A program made the position numbers and the translations under genes. The notes under the pieces are model-generated. The model did no database searches and was not told the DNA's origin. It saw only the letters and a program-made list of their open reading frames with translations. Of a DNA stretch of 64,000 nucleotides, positions 51,025 through 59,785 are shown in pieces. How positions within the stretch are numbered: the first letter of the stretch is position 1; each line of letters opens with the position of its first letter. Location of the stretch: the NCBI GenBank assembly GCA_003611745.1, contig RAYF01000006.1:1-64000 (forward strand). Reading direction: 5' to 3'. The stretch is from a bacterium D16-36. Lineage in GTDB: Bacteria > Bacillota > Clostridia > Lachnospirales > Lachnospiraceae.

Positions 51025-51053
51025 TTGACAAATTGTGTAAATTTCTGTATCTT
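51025..51053 (+). promoter_or_regulatory. Promoter of the cysPTWA-type operon
   Basis: TTGACA (51025-51030), 17-bp spacer, TATCTT (51048-51053), between the two LacI-type operators. Confidence 0.75.
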
Positions 51054-51106
51054 TTTATTGTTCTTGTGAAACAATAGCATATGAGCACAATTAAGTCAAT
51101 TGCAAA

Positions 51107-51120
51107 CACAAACGTTTGCG
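51107..51120. promoter_or_regulatory. LacI-type operator, downstream copy
   Basis: CACAAACGTTTGCG, 34 bp upstream of ATG 51154 and about 50 bp downstream of the predicted start site. Confidence 0.8.
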
Positions 51121-51153
51121 TAATATGAGTAATTGCGATAGGAGGATTTATCC

Positions 51154-52197
51154 ATGAAAACAAAGAATAGGTTAAAAAAGGGGATTGCACTGGGAATGTC
51201 AATGGTGCTTCTAATGGGGGCAGTAACTGGCTGCGGCAGTGATAAGGGCAAGGATAAGGAAGAAAGTGATACTGTTACGATTACAAATGTATCGTATGAT
51301 CCAACCAGAGAACTGTATGAGCAGTATAATAAAATATTTAAAGATTATTATAAAGAAAAAACGGGAAAAATGATAGAAATAACCCAGTCCCATGGTGGCT
51401 CGGGTTCTCAGGCGCGTTCTGTGGTAGAGGGTAATGAGGCGGATGTGGTGACACTGGCGCTGGCACATGACATTACGCTGATTGAAGAGGCAGGGATGAT
51501 TGAGAAGGGCTGGCTCAGTGAATTTGAAGGCAACAGTTCCCCATATACCTCAACCATTACATTTCTGGTGCGCAAGGGAAATGAAAAGGGCATTAAGGAT
51601 TGGGATGATTTAGTAAAAGATGGTGTGGAAATTATAACGCCAGATCCGAAGTCTTCCGGCGGTGCATGTTGGAACTTCCTTGCTGCATGGTATTATGCAG
51701 ATAAGAAGTTCGGCGGCGATGAGGCAAAGATTAAAGAGTTTATGGCAAAGCTTTATAAAAATGTACTGGTTATGGATTCCGGCGCAAGGGGGGCGACCAC
51801 TACATTTGTAGAAAACGGTGAGGGAGATGTGCTGATTGCATGGGAGAACGAGGCATTATTGTCAGTGAAAGAACATCCGGACGATTACGAGATGGTTACG
51901 CCTAGTATCAGTATTAAGGCAGAGCCTTCTGTTGCGATTGTAGATGAAAATGCGGATAAGAACGGGACGCAGGAAGCAGCGAAAGAATACCTTAATTATC
52001 TTTACTCAGATGATGCACAGAAATTGGCCGGGCAGAATTTCTATCGTCCAAGTAATCAGAAAATTCTGGAGACATTTTCTGATACTTTTGACTTATCTGT
52101 TGATATGTGTACTATTGATGATTTTGGCGGATGGGATCAGGCGTATAAGGATTATTTTCAGGATGATGCCATATTTGATGAAATTTACAATCAGTAG
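51154..52197 (+). CDS. cysP: Sulfate/thiosulfate-type ABC substrate-binding lipoprotein
   Basis: A 347-residue binding protein with lipobox Cys (AVTGC, about residue 27). The mature protein has the family signature NVSYDPTRELYEQYN and the oxyanion-binding QSHGGSGSQARSV, then DPKSSGGACWNFLAAW. This is the Sbp/CysP class that binds sulfate or thiosulfate. GGAGGA precedes ATG 51154. It heads the operon; a small hairpin after its stop would keep its mRNA more abundant than that of the permeases. Control by a LacI-family repressor is unusual for this transporter. Confidence 0.92.
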   Translation: MKTKNRLKKGIALGMSMVLLMGAVTGCGSDKGKDKEESDTVTITNVSYDPTRELYEQYNKIFKDYYKEKTGKMIEITQSHGGSGSQARSVVEGNEADVVTLALAHDITLIEEAGMIEKGWLSEFEGNSSPYTSTITFLVRKGNEKGIKDWDDLVKDGVEIITPDPKSSGGACWNFLAAWYYADKKFGGDEAKIKEFMAKLYKNVLVMDSGARGATTTFVENGEGDVLIAWENEALLSVKEHPDDYEMVTPSISIKAEPSVAIVDENADKNGTQEAAKEYLNYLYSDDAQKLAGQNFYRPSNQKILETFSDTFDLSVDMCTIDDFGGWDQAYKDYFQDDAIFDEIYNQ

Positions 52198-52202
52198 CGA
52201 TG

Positions 52203-52219
52203 TGCCGCTGGAAGCGGCA
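52203..52219 (+). other. Intra-operon hairpin
   Basis: TGCCGCT/AGCGGCA with loop GGA, between the binding-protein and first permease genes. It probably stabilises the 3' end of the binding-protein transcript. Confidence 0.6.
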
Positions 52220-52245
52220 TGCCAGTTAAATTTGGAGGTAGCCTA

Positions 52246-53091
52246 ATGAGTGGAAAAGCAAAGAAAGGGAAGAGTGTGCTGCCGGGGTTTGGGTTAACGA
52301 TGGGGGTTACAGTGGCACTGCTGTCCCTCCTGATTCTGATTCCTTTGGCATCTGTTCTGGTATATGCTTTCCATATGTCAGGAAAGGAATTTCTGGAGCT
52401 GATGCTGCGCCAGAATGTAAGGCAGGCATTTGTGACCAGTATCAGCTGTGCTTTTATTGCAGCGGTTGTGAACTGTGTATTTGGATTGATTCTGGCATGG
52501 GTGCTGGTGCGCTATGATTTTCCGGGGAAACGCCTGATGGATGGAATGATTGAACTGCCGTTTGCGCTGCCTACCGCAGTTGCAGGTATCACCCTGTCGA
52601 AAATGTATTCTGATGAAGGGGCTATCGGAAGGATGCTGGAGCATATTGGCATTAAGGCATCTTATACCAAGGTGGGATTAACAATTGCTCTGGTATTTGT
52701 CGGAATTCCTTTCGTGGTAAGGGCACTGCAGCCTGTGTTAGAAAAGTTGCCGGAAACGTATGAGGAAGCCAGCACTATGCTGGGGGCAAGCCGTGGCTAT
52801 ACATTCCGCAGGGTAATTCTTCCGGAACTAATGCCTGCGCTCCTGACTGGTTTTGGCCTTGCATTGGCAAGAGGGATTGGCGAATATGGAAGTGTTATCT
52901 ACATATCCGGCAATAGCGCAAAAGAAGGTACTCAGGTAGTTTCGTATATTATTATGCAGAAGCTCAATTCCGGAAGTGTAGATTATGAGGGCGCGGCAGC
53001 GATAGCGCTGATACTGCTGCTTATTTCCTTCTTTCTGCTGTTCCTCATTAATATAATACAGATTGCTGCGTCTCGCAGGACGAAGCAGTAG
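52246..53091 (+). CDS. cysT: Sulfate-type ABC permease CysT
   Basis: A 281-residue permease with six TM helices and the binding-protein-dependent signature EEASTMLGASRGYTFRRVILP (EAA loop). The region LPFALPTAVAGITLSKMY is typical of CysT/CysU. GGAGGT precedes ATG 52246; an earlier in-frame ATG overlaps the hairpin. It forms a heterodimer with CysW, 15 bases downstream. Confidence 0.93.
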   Translation: MSGKAKKGKSVLPGFGLTMGVTVALLSLLILIPLASVLVYAFHMSGKEFLELMLRQNVRQAFVTSISCAFIAAVVNCVFGLILAWVLVRYDFPGKRLMDGMIELPFALPTAVAGITLSKMYSDEGAIGRMLEHIGIKASYTKVGLTIALVFVGIPFVVRALQPVLEKLPETYEEASTMLGASRGYTFRRVILPELMPALLTGFGLALARGIGEYGSVIYISGNSAKEGTQVVSYIIMQKLNSGSVDYEGAAAIALILLLISFFLLFLINIIQIAASRRTKQ

Positions 53092-53106
53092 AAGGGAGGG
53101 GACAGC

Positions 53107-53997
53107 ATGAAAAATCAGGAGAGTATGACAATGGAATCTTCAAAAAATCAAAAGGGGGCTGGCTCAGGGGAAGGGAAGCTGGCGAGATGCCTGCTCATTG
53201 GAATCAGTGTACTGTTCCTTCTAATTATGCTGGTTTTTCCTTTAGTTGAAGTAATTTACCGTTCATTAAAAGAAGGGCTGAAGATGTATGGAGATGCACT
53301 GACTGCCCCTAATACACTGTCAGCGTTAGGGGTTACTCTGATTGCCGCAGTGATAGCGTTGGCGGTAAATACCTTTTTTGGGCTGTGTGCTGCATGGCTT
53401 ATCACAAAATTTGATTTCCGTGGCAGGCAGCTGTTATCCACATTGATAGACATTCCTTTTTCTATTTCACCAGTTATAGCCGGCCTTGCATTTATTATGA
53501 CATTCGGCAGAATGGGATGGGCAAAGCCCTTGATAGATGGAGTGAACGATTTGTTTGGAACGGATATTTCTCTGGTCTTTTCTGTTCCGGGCGTAGTTTT
53601 AGCAACGATTTTTGTTACTTTTCCGTTTGTGTCCAGAGAATTGATACCTGTTATGCAGGCACAGGGCAGCGCGGAGGAGGAAGCGGCAGCTATGATGGGG
53701 GCAAAGGGCCTTACGATTTTTAGGAGGGTGACATTTCCTCACATTAAATGGGCGCTGCTCTATGGGATGATTTTGTGTGCTGCGAGGGCTTTAGGTGAAT
53801 TTGGTGCAGTCTATGCAGTTTCTAAGGCCAGGGGCAAGACATTTACACTTCCTCTGGAAATTGATGCATTGTATATGGCCGGCAGTGCGGATTCGATTAC
53901 GCAGGCATTTGCCGTATCTTCTTTGCTGGTAATTATGGCAATTATCATATTGATTTTGAAACAGATTGTGGAATATCGTGGTAAAAGGGAACAGTGA
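53107..53997 (+). CDS. cysW: Sulfate-type ABC permease CysW
   Basis: A 296-residue permease partner with six TM helices. It has IPFSISPVIAGLAFIMTFG and the EAA loop EEEAAAMMGAKGLTIFRRVT. Charged N-terminal ~25 residues are longer than usual. GGGAGGGG precedes ATG 53107. The stop lies 14 bases before the CysA start codon, and GGAGG of the ATPase overlaps this gene's end. Confidence 0.93.
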   Translation: MKNQESMTMESSKNQKGAGSGEGKLARCLLIGISVLFLLIMLVFPLVEVIYRSLKEGLKMYGDALTAPNTLSALGVTLIAAVIALAVNTFFGLCAAWLITKFDFRGRQLLSTLIDIPFSISPVIAGLAFIMTFGRMGWAKPLIDGVNDLFGTDISLVFSVPGVVLATIFVTFPFVSRELIPVMQAQGSAEEEAAAMMGAKGLTIFRRVTFPHIKWALLYGMILCAARALGEFGAVYAVSKARGKTFTLPLEIDALYMAGSADSITQAFAVSSLLVIMAIIILILKQIVEYRGKREQ

Positions 53998-54011
53998 TGG
54001 AGGAATGGAAC

Positions 54012-55079
54012 ATGTATGTGGAGATGAAGCATATCAATAAAAATTTCGGAGATTATGAGGCGGCTAAAGATATCAATTTTGGCGTGGAGCAGGGAAGGAT
54101 GGTAGCCCTGTTAGGCCCCAGCGGAAGCGGGAAAACTACGATTCTGCGGATGATTGCCGGATTGGAGCGGCAGGACAGCGGCGATGTGGTTATTGAGGGA
54201 AAGGTAGTCAATGATATCGCTGCAAGGGACAGGGGGATTGGCTTTGTCTTTCAGAACTATGCCCTGTTCCGCTATATGACTGTGTATGAGAATGTTGCTT
54301 TTGGGCTGCGTGTACAGAAAGAGGAAAAACAAAAAATACATAGTCGTGTGACTGAACTGATAAATTTGGTAGGGCTTGAAGGCATGGAAAAACGGTATCC
54401 GGATCAACTATCAGGCGGGCAGCGCCAGAGAGTGGCGTTTGCCAGGGCACTTGCGCCAAATCCGCAGCTTCTGCTGCTGGATGAACCGTTTGCGGCGATT
54501 GATGCCAAAGTGCGTAAAGAACTGCGGGGATGGCTGAAAGAAATGATTGCAAAGGTAGGCATTACCAGCATCTTTGTGACACATGATCAGGATGAGGCTG
54601 TAGAAGTGGCAGATGATATTATTATCATAAATGAGGGAAGGCTGGAACAGATGGGGTCGCCGATGGAGATTTACAAAAAACCAAAAACCTCGTTTGTAGC
54701 ACAGTTTATCGGAACTTCGGCGGTATTGGATGACTTTAGCGGATTTAAGGGATTTGAGGACTTGCCGAAAGGAAAGCAGGCAATTGTGCGTCCGGAATTC
54801 GTGGAAGCATTTAAGAGTGATAACGAGAAGTTCAAGAGTTTAATGCATGCAACCGAGACTGGCGTTATCAAGGATATTGCTTTTAGGGGAAGTTATCAGG
54901 AGCTTACGCTGGAAGTGAATGGAATACTGCTTTCAACTAACCGCTCTCTGGAGAGACGCCCAGTAAGGGTCGGGGAGCAGATGTGCGTACTTGTTTACAG
55001 GGTGTATATTCTGGATGAAACAGATGCGGAAATTCATAAAAACCAGCTCCTCAAAGGGGTAGACATAGAGGCATTATAA
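54012..55079 (+). CDS. cysA: Sulfate-type ABC ATPase CysA
   Basis: A 355-residue ATPase with Walker A GPSGSGKTT, Q-loop VFQNYALFRYMTVYENV, signature LSGGQRQR, Walker B LLLLDEPFAAID, H-loop THDQDEA. The C-terminal TOBE-like regulatory domain starts at about residue 235 (AIVRPEFVEAF). ATG 54012 is chosen because GGAGG lies at 53999-54004. Last gene of the cysPTWA-type operon, ending at a terminator shared with the opposing gene. Confidence 0.94.
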   Translation: MYVEMKHINKNFGDYEAAKDINFGVEQGRMVALLGPSGSGKTTILRMIAGLERQDSGDVVIEGKVVNDIAARDRGIGFVFQNYALFRYMTVYENVAFGLRVQKEEKQKIHSRVTELINLVGLEGMEKRYPDQLSGGQRQRVAFARALAPNPQLLLLDEPFAAIDAKVRKELRGWLKEMIAKVGITSIFVTHDQDEAVEVADDIIIINEGRLEQMGSPMEIYKKPKTSFVAQFIGTSAVLDDFSGFKGFEDLPKGKQAIVRPEFVEAFKSDNEKFKSLMHATETGVIKDIAFRGSYQELTLEVNGILLSTNRSLERRPVRVGEQMCVLVYRVYILDETDAEIHKNQLLKGVDIEAL

Positions 55080-55084
55080 TGGAG

Positions 55085-55117
55085 AAAGCGCACCAGCGAA
55101 GTCGGTGCGCTTTTTTA
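55085..55117. terminator. Bidirectional terminator after cysA
   Basis: AAAGCGCACC with GGTGCGC and TTTTTT. The T-run includes the stop codon of the convergent DHHW gene at 55115. Confidence 0.85.
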
Positions 55118-56242
55118 AGGTTTGACTGCAAATTCTTTATCCTGCATAAATTGCATGGTATTGTAGAGAACAAGTACATCTGTAGGCTGGTATTTTCTCA
55201 AAAGCATTGACATCCCTATGTTCAGGTGGCGCATGTCTGCCACAACTACCGTCCCATAGTCTTCTGCGAGAAAAGGAATCAGGCAGTTTGCAAAGGAATC
55301 CTTGATAACAAGAAGTGTTTTTTTGCTTTTTGGGGCACAGGATATTTCCAGAAGTGCCTGGTTTCCGCCAAAGAATACGCTGTATTTATCTTTTTTCTTT
55401 AAATATTTTGTCTGGTAAAACGTATTCTCTGTTTTTTCGCCGAGATTATATACTACTTTTATTTCCTTTTCAGGTTCATAAATGTTTATCTCGTCTTTTT
55501 GCGAATGCATATTTACTTTCGAGTGTGTTGTGCCAAGAAAATTGTCGGAAACTTTCTTAAATTTTTTCTTAGCCTCAGCCGTTTCTATATCTTTTCCGCA
55601 CGCTGTGCAGTAAGAGGAATAACCGTACCATGCCCCGAGGGTTGTCCAGTGGTGGTCTGTTTTGTAAAAAATATATTCATTGCTATGCTGGTGCAGCGTA
55701 TCATAGACAGGCACAAGAACATTGTCTGGAAGTTTCTTCTCCAGTTTGCTGTAAAAAATATTTTCGTCATAAGTCTCAGCAAAGGCCGGCAGGTATTTAT
55801 CAAGGGTGTATGTCTTGGTGGGAACCATCATAACCTTGACATCTGCTGATTTGGATGCCTGTTTAACAAATTTTTCAAGCGCGTTGATATTTCTGTTTGC
55901 TATTTTTTTGTTAAAATCTTTGTCAGTATATTTCTCTAAGAGATATCCCTCTTTGCCAAAATACACATTGTTTGATTCCTTTTTCCCAAATGCTTTTTCT
56001 GCAGCTGTCTGAAACTTAATCCACGAATCCCTCTGCGGGAACTGGTCGCTGAGATAAGTTTCATATTTCTTTTGGAACTTTCCATTCAGGACCCTTTTCA
56101 CAGAAAACTTAGGAAATTTCTGCAGTAATCTGTTTTCAGCAGAAGAATAGGTATGTTCTTCATGGAGTATGCCTGCAGACAGGCCGGCAATAAGCATTAT
56201 AAAAAAAGTTAATGCAGGTATCAGTCGAGAAAATCGTTTCAT
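55115..56242 (-). CDS. DHHW/AlgX-like SGNH acyltransferase component
   Basis: A 375-residue protein with an N-terminal TM/signal segment (LIPALTFFIMLIAGLSAGIL) and an extracytoplasmic SGNH-like domain. It contains KTDHHWTTLGAW, the DHHW family signature, where Asp-His-His act in acyl transfer, and a serine in VIKDSFANCLIPF. Such proteins complete the O-acetylation started by an MBOAT protein, and the MBOAT gene lies directly upstream. The start (56242 or TTG 56251) is not certain. The substrate is probably a wall or capsule polysaccharide. Confidence 0.85.
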   Translation of the reverse strand: MKRFSRLIPALTFFIMLIAGLSAGILHEEHTYSSAENRLLQKFPKFSVKRVLNGKFQKKYETYLSDQFPQRDSWIKFQTAAEKAFGKKESNNVYFGKEGYLLEKYTDKDFNKKIANRNINALEKFVKQASKSADVKVMMVPTKTYTLDKYLPAFAETYDENIFYSKLEKKLPDNVLVPVYDTLHQHSNEYIFYKTDHHWTTLGAWYGYSSYCTACGKDIETAEAKKKFKKVSDNFLGTTHSKVNMHSQKDEINIYEPEKEIKVVYNLGEKTENTFYQTKYLKKKDKYSVFFGGNQALLEISCAPKSKKTLLVIKDSFANCLIPFLAEDYGTVVVADMRHLNIGMSMLLRKYQPTDVLVLYNTMQFMQDKEFAVKP

Positions 56243-56384
56243 ATGCGCCAAAAGTCCTTTCCTGATCTTTTCTTAGAGCGTGTTTGAGGATAAAATTTCA
56301 AACGCGCTCTAAAACACATGCCTCTTTCATTGGCAGCGCAGCAGGTATAAAACGGGATTATGTGCTCTGCACTCCTGCTTAGCG

Positions 56385-57809
56385 TTAAAATCTGAAATAT
56401 AAAAATGGGTTATAAGTGCCGTTTACCAGATATGCAACAGACAGTATAAACACAGCGGTTATAAATAATGTCTTAAGTAAATTGGCAAAAATTTCATTTT
56501 TACTGCAAATCCAAGTTCCAGCTTTTGCTGGAAGGCTTGTACTTCCGATTATTAGAAAGATTAATAATATGGCATTGCTGGCAACCACATACATTATATT
56601 TTTATTTACAAATCCAGCTTCTGTGATGCCGGCCATTGCTTTGACAAATATTTTGTGGTGCGTGATATCTTCCCATGCAAATAGAAGCCAGCCGCCATAT
56701 ATTATGATAAGGGCGTAAATATGGCACAGAAAGGCAGGAAGTTTATGGAGAAGTTTTAAAAGCCCAAGTTTTTCTATTATCAGAAAGAAGCAGAAATACA
56801 TTCCCCATGCAATAAAATTCCAGCTTGCGCCATGCCATAAGCCTGTCAGGAACCATACGGCAAATATATTTAAAAAAGTCCTTAATTTTCCCTTCCGGCT
56901 TCCGCCTAACGGTATGTAAACATATTCCTTGAACCATGTACCCAGTGATATATGCCATCTGCGCCAGAATTCTGTTATGCTTTTAGAAAGATATGGGTAA
57001 TTGAAGTTTTCAGGAATTTCAAAGCCGAAAATTGCCATTAGGCCGATGGCCATATCAGAATAACCTGAAAAATCAAAATATATCTGTAGTGAAAACATAA
57101 GAATCCCGAACCATGCAGCCGCCGTAGTAAGATTTCCGGCAGAGTAGGCAGTAACTGTTTTAAACAATTCCCCTGCCTGATTTGCCAGTATTACTTTTTT
57201 GCCAAGGCCTGTGATAAACCGCAGGGAACCATAGGATAATTTTTCTGCTGTAATAGTCCTTTCCCTAAGCATTAGCGAGATATCTTTAAAGCGTACAATT
57301 GGCCCGGCAATAAGCTGGGGGAACATTGCAACATAAGCACCAAAGTTGATTATGTTTTTTTCTGGTTTAGCATCTCCCCGGTATACATCTATTGTATAAG
57401 ACATTGTCTGGAATGTGTAAAAGGATATGCCGATGGGCAGGGCAAGTTCCTTTGCCTTGATGCCCATTCCGGTAACAGCATTCCATATATCAATGATAAA
57501 GCCAGTATATTTAAATACACCGAGGAGTGACAGGTTTATTATTATTGATAAAAAGACAAAAAATTTTGCAGCTTTTTTGTTTTCTTTTTTAATAAAATAG
57601 CCTGCCATACCGCCGTTTATATAGTCGACCACCGTAGAAAAAAGCATCAGGGTTACATAGATAGGTTCCCCCCATGCATAAAATACAAGGCTTGTTAAAA
57701 ATAGTACTAGATTTTTCCAAGTGTTTTTCATGCAGGATGGCGTTATAAAATATAGAATCAGAACACATGGCAGGAAACGGAATAAAAATAACAGACTGCT
57801 AAAAACCAT
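56385..57809 (-). CDS. MBOAT-family O-acyltransferase (AlgI/DltB-like)
   Basis: A 474-residue membrane protein with about 11 TM helices. It has the family landmarks RRWHISLGTWFKEYVYIPLG and GLWHGASWNFIAWG, where the His is the proposed catalytic residue. It carries acyl groups across the membrane for transfer to an extracellular polymer by the DHHW partner. GGAGG-TTTTTT-ATG fixes the start at 57809. It follows the DUF4358 gene by 38 bases. Confidence 0.92.
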   Translation of the reverse strand: MVFSSLLFLFRFLPCVLILYFITPSCMKNTWKNLVLFLTSLVFYAWGEPIYVTLMLFSTVVDYINGGMAGYFIKKENKKAAKFFVFLSIIINLSLLGVFKYTGFIIDIWNAVTGMGIKAKELALPIGISFYTFQTMSYTIDVYRGDAKPEKNIINFGAYVAMFPQLIAGPIVRFKDISLMLRERTITAEKLSYGSLRFITGLGKKVILANQAGELFKTVTAYSAGNLTTAAAWFGILMFSLQIYFDFSGYSDMAIGLMAIFGFEIPENFNYPYLSKSITEFWRRWHISLGTWFKEYVYIPLGGSRKGKLRTFLNIFAVWFLTGLWHGASWNFIAWGMYFCFFLIIEKLGLLKLLHKLPAFLCHIYALIIIYGGWLLFAWEDITHHKIFVKAMAGITEAGFVNKNIMYVVASNAILLIFLIIGSTSLPAKAGTWICSKNEIFANLLKTLFITAVFILSVAYLVNGTYNPFLYFRF

Positions 57810-57847
57810 AAAAAACCTCCATAGCAAACTGCGTGCCTGTACTTGTA

Positions 57848-58426
57848 CTATTTAAATTGTGCATTAATGGCAGAAACAGCCTTCTGGTTTTCTTTTTTGT
57901 ATGCTTCTAAAATTTGCTCGTCTGTCCCGGTCTCTTCCAGTTTGGTGTCGATGCTGCCCAGCATAATAAAGAATACATAGTTGTCCTTTACATATACTTT
58001 TGATGCCTGTATTTTCATCAAGTTCATAGGGTACTGGTTTGTATCTTTGACCAATGCTTGACGGTAGCTTGTAAGTTTCTTTTTAATTTTAGTTTTTGCT
58101 GTTTTATTTTTTGCTTTGGCGATAATAAGCGTATCAACGTGCGCGCTCATCATAGGGATTTCGGCAATAATATCCGTATACCATGATGAAGATATACCGT
58201 AGCGCAGTTTGATTTCGTCCTTTGTTAATTTTAAATCGGCAAGATAACCTTCACCGAATTTAGCCACAACAGCTTTATAAATTTTATTAACGGATGGTGT
58301 TTTCTTTTTTGGCTTTTTCTTGGCAGCTTCTGCCACTACTGCCGTATTATCTAGTGGTGAAACAGGTGCAAGGCTTCCGGCTGCGAGGGAAAGTGCTAAT
58401 AACGTAACTAATAATTTTTTCTTCAT
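57848..58426 (-). CDS. DUF4358 secreted protein
   Basis: A 192-residue exported protein. The signal peptide ends near AEA-AK (residue 35) and a basic patch (KKKPKKK) follows. The DUF4358 domain has KLRYGI-SSSWYTDIIAEIPM and VDTLIIAKAK. This family is often encoded with MBOAT/DHHW genes. Its role is unknown, possibly in polymer recognition or complex assembly. AAGGAG precedes ATG 58426. It heads the three-gene minus-strand operon. Confidence 0.8.
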   Translation of the reverse strand: MKKKLLVTLLALSLAAGSLAPVSPLDNTAVVAEAAKKKPKKKTPSVNKIYKAVVAKFGEGYLADLKLTKDEIKLRYGISSSWYTDIIAEIPMMSAHVDTLIIAKAKNKTAKTKIKKKLTSYRQALVKDTNQYPMNLMKIQASKVYVKDNYVFFIMLGSIDTKLEETGTDEQILEAYKKENQKAVSAINAQFK

Positions 58427-58793
58427 TTTTTGCTCTCCTTTTTCTATATATTAACAGCATTATAACTTGCTTTCATCAATAATACAACTATTATTTCAGA
58501 AAATTAGATACTGCCAATTTCTGGTTGGTTTGGCTCCCGTTACGCCAGTTTACAACTTCTTGACATTTTTAAAGCTTGACAAAGTATAATTCTCAATTAT
58601 TTTAATCAGATGGCACTGGGCAAGATTCCTTAGGTTGTGCAATTCCTTTTGCTTCCATTTTCATTTCTGCATCCATAGTCTGGCTAGTTGCTAGCTCTAT
58701 AAGCCATAGCCTCCCATCAAAAAAAGTGCAAAGCCGTAATAACTGAATAGGCTTTACACTCTTTAGGGGTGATATAATATGTAATTGTTGTGA
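58427..58793. other. Spacer without a clear gene
   Basis: The 367-base spacer holds the terminator at 58719-58760 and, on the minus strand near 58600-58710, a short protein-like stretch (LIELATSQTMDAEMKMEAKG) that could be a gene remnant. On the plus strand a TTGACA and TATAAT pair has 19-bp spacing but no gene follows. Confidence 0.4.
58719..58760 (-). terminator. Terminator of the minus-strand coiled-coil gene
   Basis: AGTG-C-AAAGCC pairs with GGCTTT-A-CACT. On the minus strand it runs into TTTTTTTG. Confidence 0.75.
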
Positions 58794-59018
58794 TTATGAT
58801 ATGTTTTGAAGCTTAATACTGTGTTCTTGGATTACCTTTTTCATAACTTCAATGTCGGCCTGCATAGCGTCAATTTGCTCAACGCCTGATTGATAACGAT
58901 TAAACGTACTGCTATAGCAGGATTCAATATTTTGTAATCGTGGAAGGATATCATTCTCTTGAGTAAGTTCAATCTTTTTCAGTCTGTCATTTACAGGTTT
59001 CAACTTTTTATCCATCAT
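58794..59018 (-). CDS. Coiled-coil protein, probably truncated
   Basis: A 74-residue coiled coil (KLKPVNDRLKKIELTQEND, ILPRLQNIESCYSSTFNRYQ) typical of small Lachnospiraceae coiled-coil proteins that usually have ~40 more N-terminal residues. Upstream, another frame reads TAIVEDIVANSIRSSF and then stops, which could be the missing part after a frameshift. No strong ribosome binding site precedes the ATG pair at 59018. Function unknown. Confidence 0.45.
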   Translation of the reverse strand: MMDKKLKPVNDRLKKIELTQENDILPRLQNIESCYSSTFNRYQSGVEQIDAMQADIEVMKKVIQEHSIKLQNIS

Positions 59019-59074
59019 ATGAAAGAAGAGCGAATTGAATTTGCTACAATATCTTCTACAATGGCAGTTTGTCC

Positions 59075-59755
59075 TTATTTAACTTTTATAATAGTAGATT
59101 TTATTGGCTGGGAATGATAAGTAAGAGTAAAGTTAAAATCTTTGCCGATGGAGAGCAGCACAGGGCCATCTTTTTTCTTTCCTATGTCATGTATATCTAA
59201 ATTCGTACCAATAATTTGGAAAGCGAAGTCTTTTGGTATTTTATTAGAATATACATAGGTTCTATTTGAAGATTTGATAATGTACCATTTATTCTCAGTG
59301 CATCTCTTTTTAATTGTTTTTTTAATCTTGGTTGGGATATCTTTAAGCGTGCAGCGTTCAATATCAATATATTCTTTTTCCTTCCGGTTTCCTGTCTTAA
59401 CAGCAGGATGTTTTGGGGTAAAACCAGTCATGTCCTTCAAAATTTTATTAGCTTTCTTTTTGGGGATTCGTTTTAACTTGCTAATATTTCCTGCCTTATT
59501 TCTTAACAGGCGTATATCAATTGTGCCATCAATATCTATAAAACTGTATTCAAAAGAATGGTCAGCCTTTTCATCAAAAAGAATACGGATGCGTTTATTT
59601 TTGTAAAAATACGCATTGCTTTTCTTGGTAATTCCAAATCGGGCATACTCAGAGCTATGGTTATTAGATGGCTTATTCTTTGCGGAAACAATTGTCGTTG
59701 TAAAAACTATGAAAATAAACATTACAGCTATTGAAGAAATTAATTTTCTTTTCAT
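59075..59755 (-). CDS. Secreted partner with the BlaR1-tail domain, cassette 2
   Basis: A 226-residue exported protein; the signal peptide ends near VSA-KN. Residues ~37-85 (YARFGITKKSNAYFYKNKRI, then DIDGTIDIRLLR) match the tail of the protease encoded immediately upstream (YVQHGITVINGTYYYQGVRT, GTVDVQITR) and the pair of cassette 1. The C-terminal ~130 residues form an uncharacterised beta-rich Lys-rich domain. GGAGG precedes ATG 59755. It lies 30 bases after the protease gene, so it is in the repressor-controlled operon. Confidence 0.72.
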   Translation of the reverse strand: MKRKLISSIAVMFIFIVFTTTIVSAKNKPSNNHSSEYARFGITKKSNAYFYKNKRIRILFDEKADHSFEYSFIDIDGTIDIRLLRNKAGNISKLKRIPKKKANKILKDMTGFTPKHPAVKTGNRKEKEYIDIERCTLKDIPTKIKKTIKKRCTENKWYIIKSSNRTYVYSNKIPKDFAFQIIGTNLDIHDIGKKKDGPVLLSIGKDFNFTLTYHSQPIKSTIIKVK

Positions 59756-59785
59756 CTTCGAATTCCTCCTTACATGTTGCTAAAT

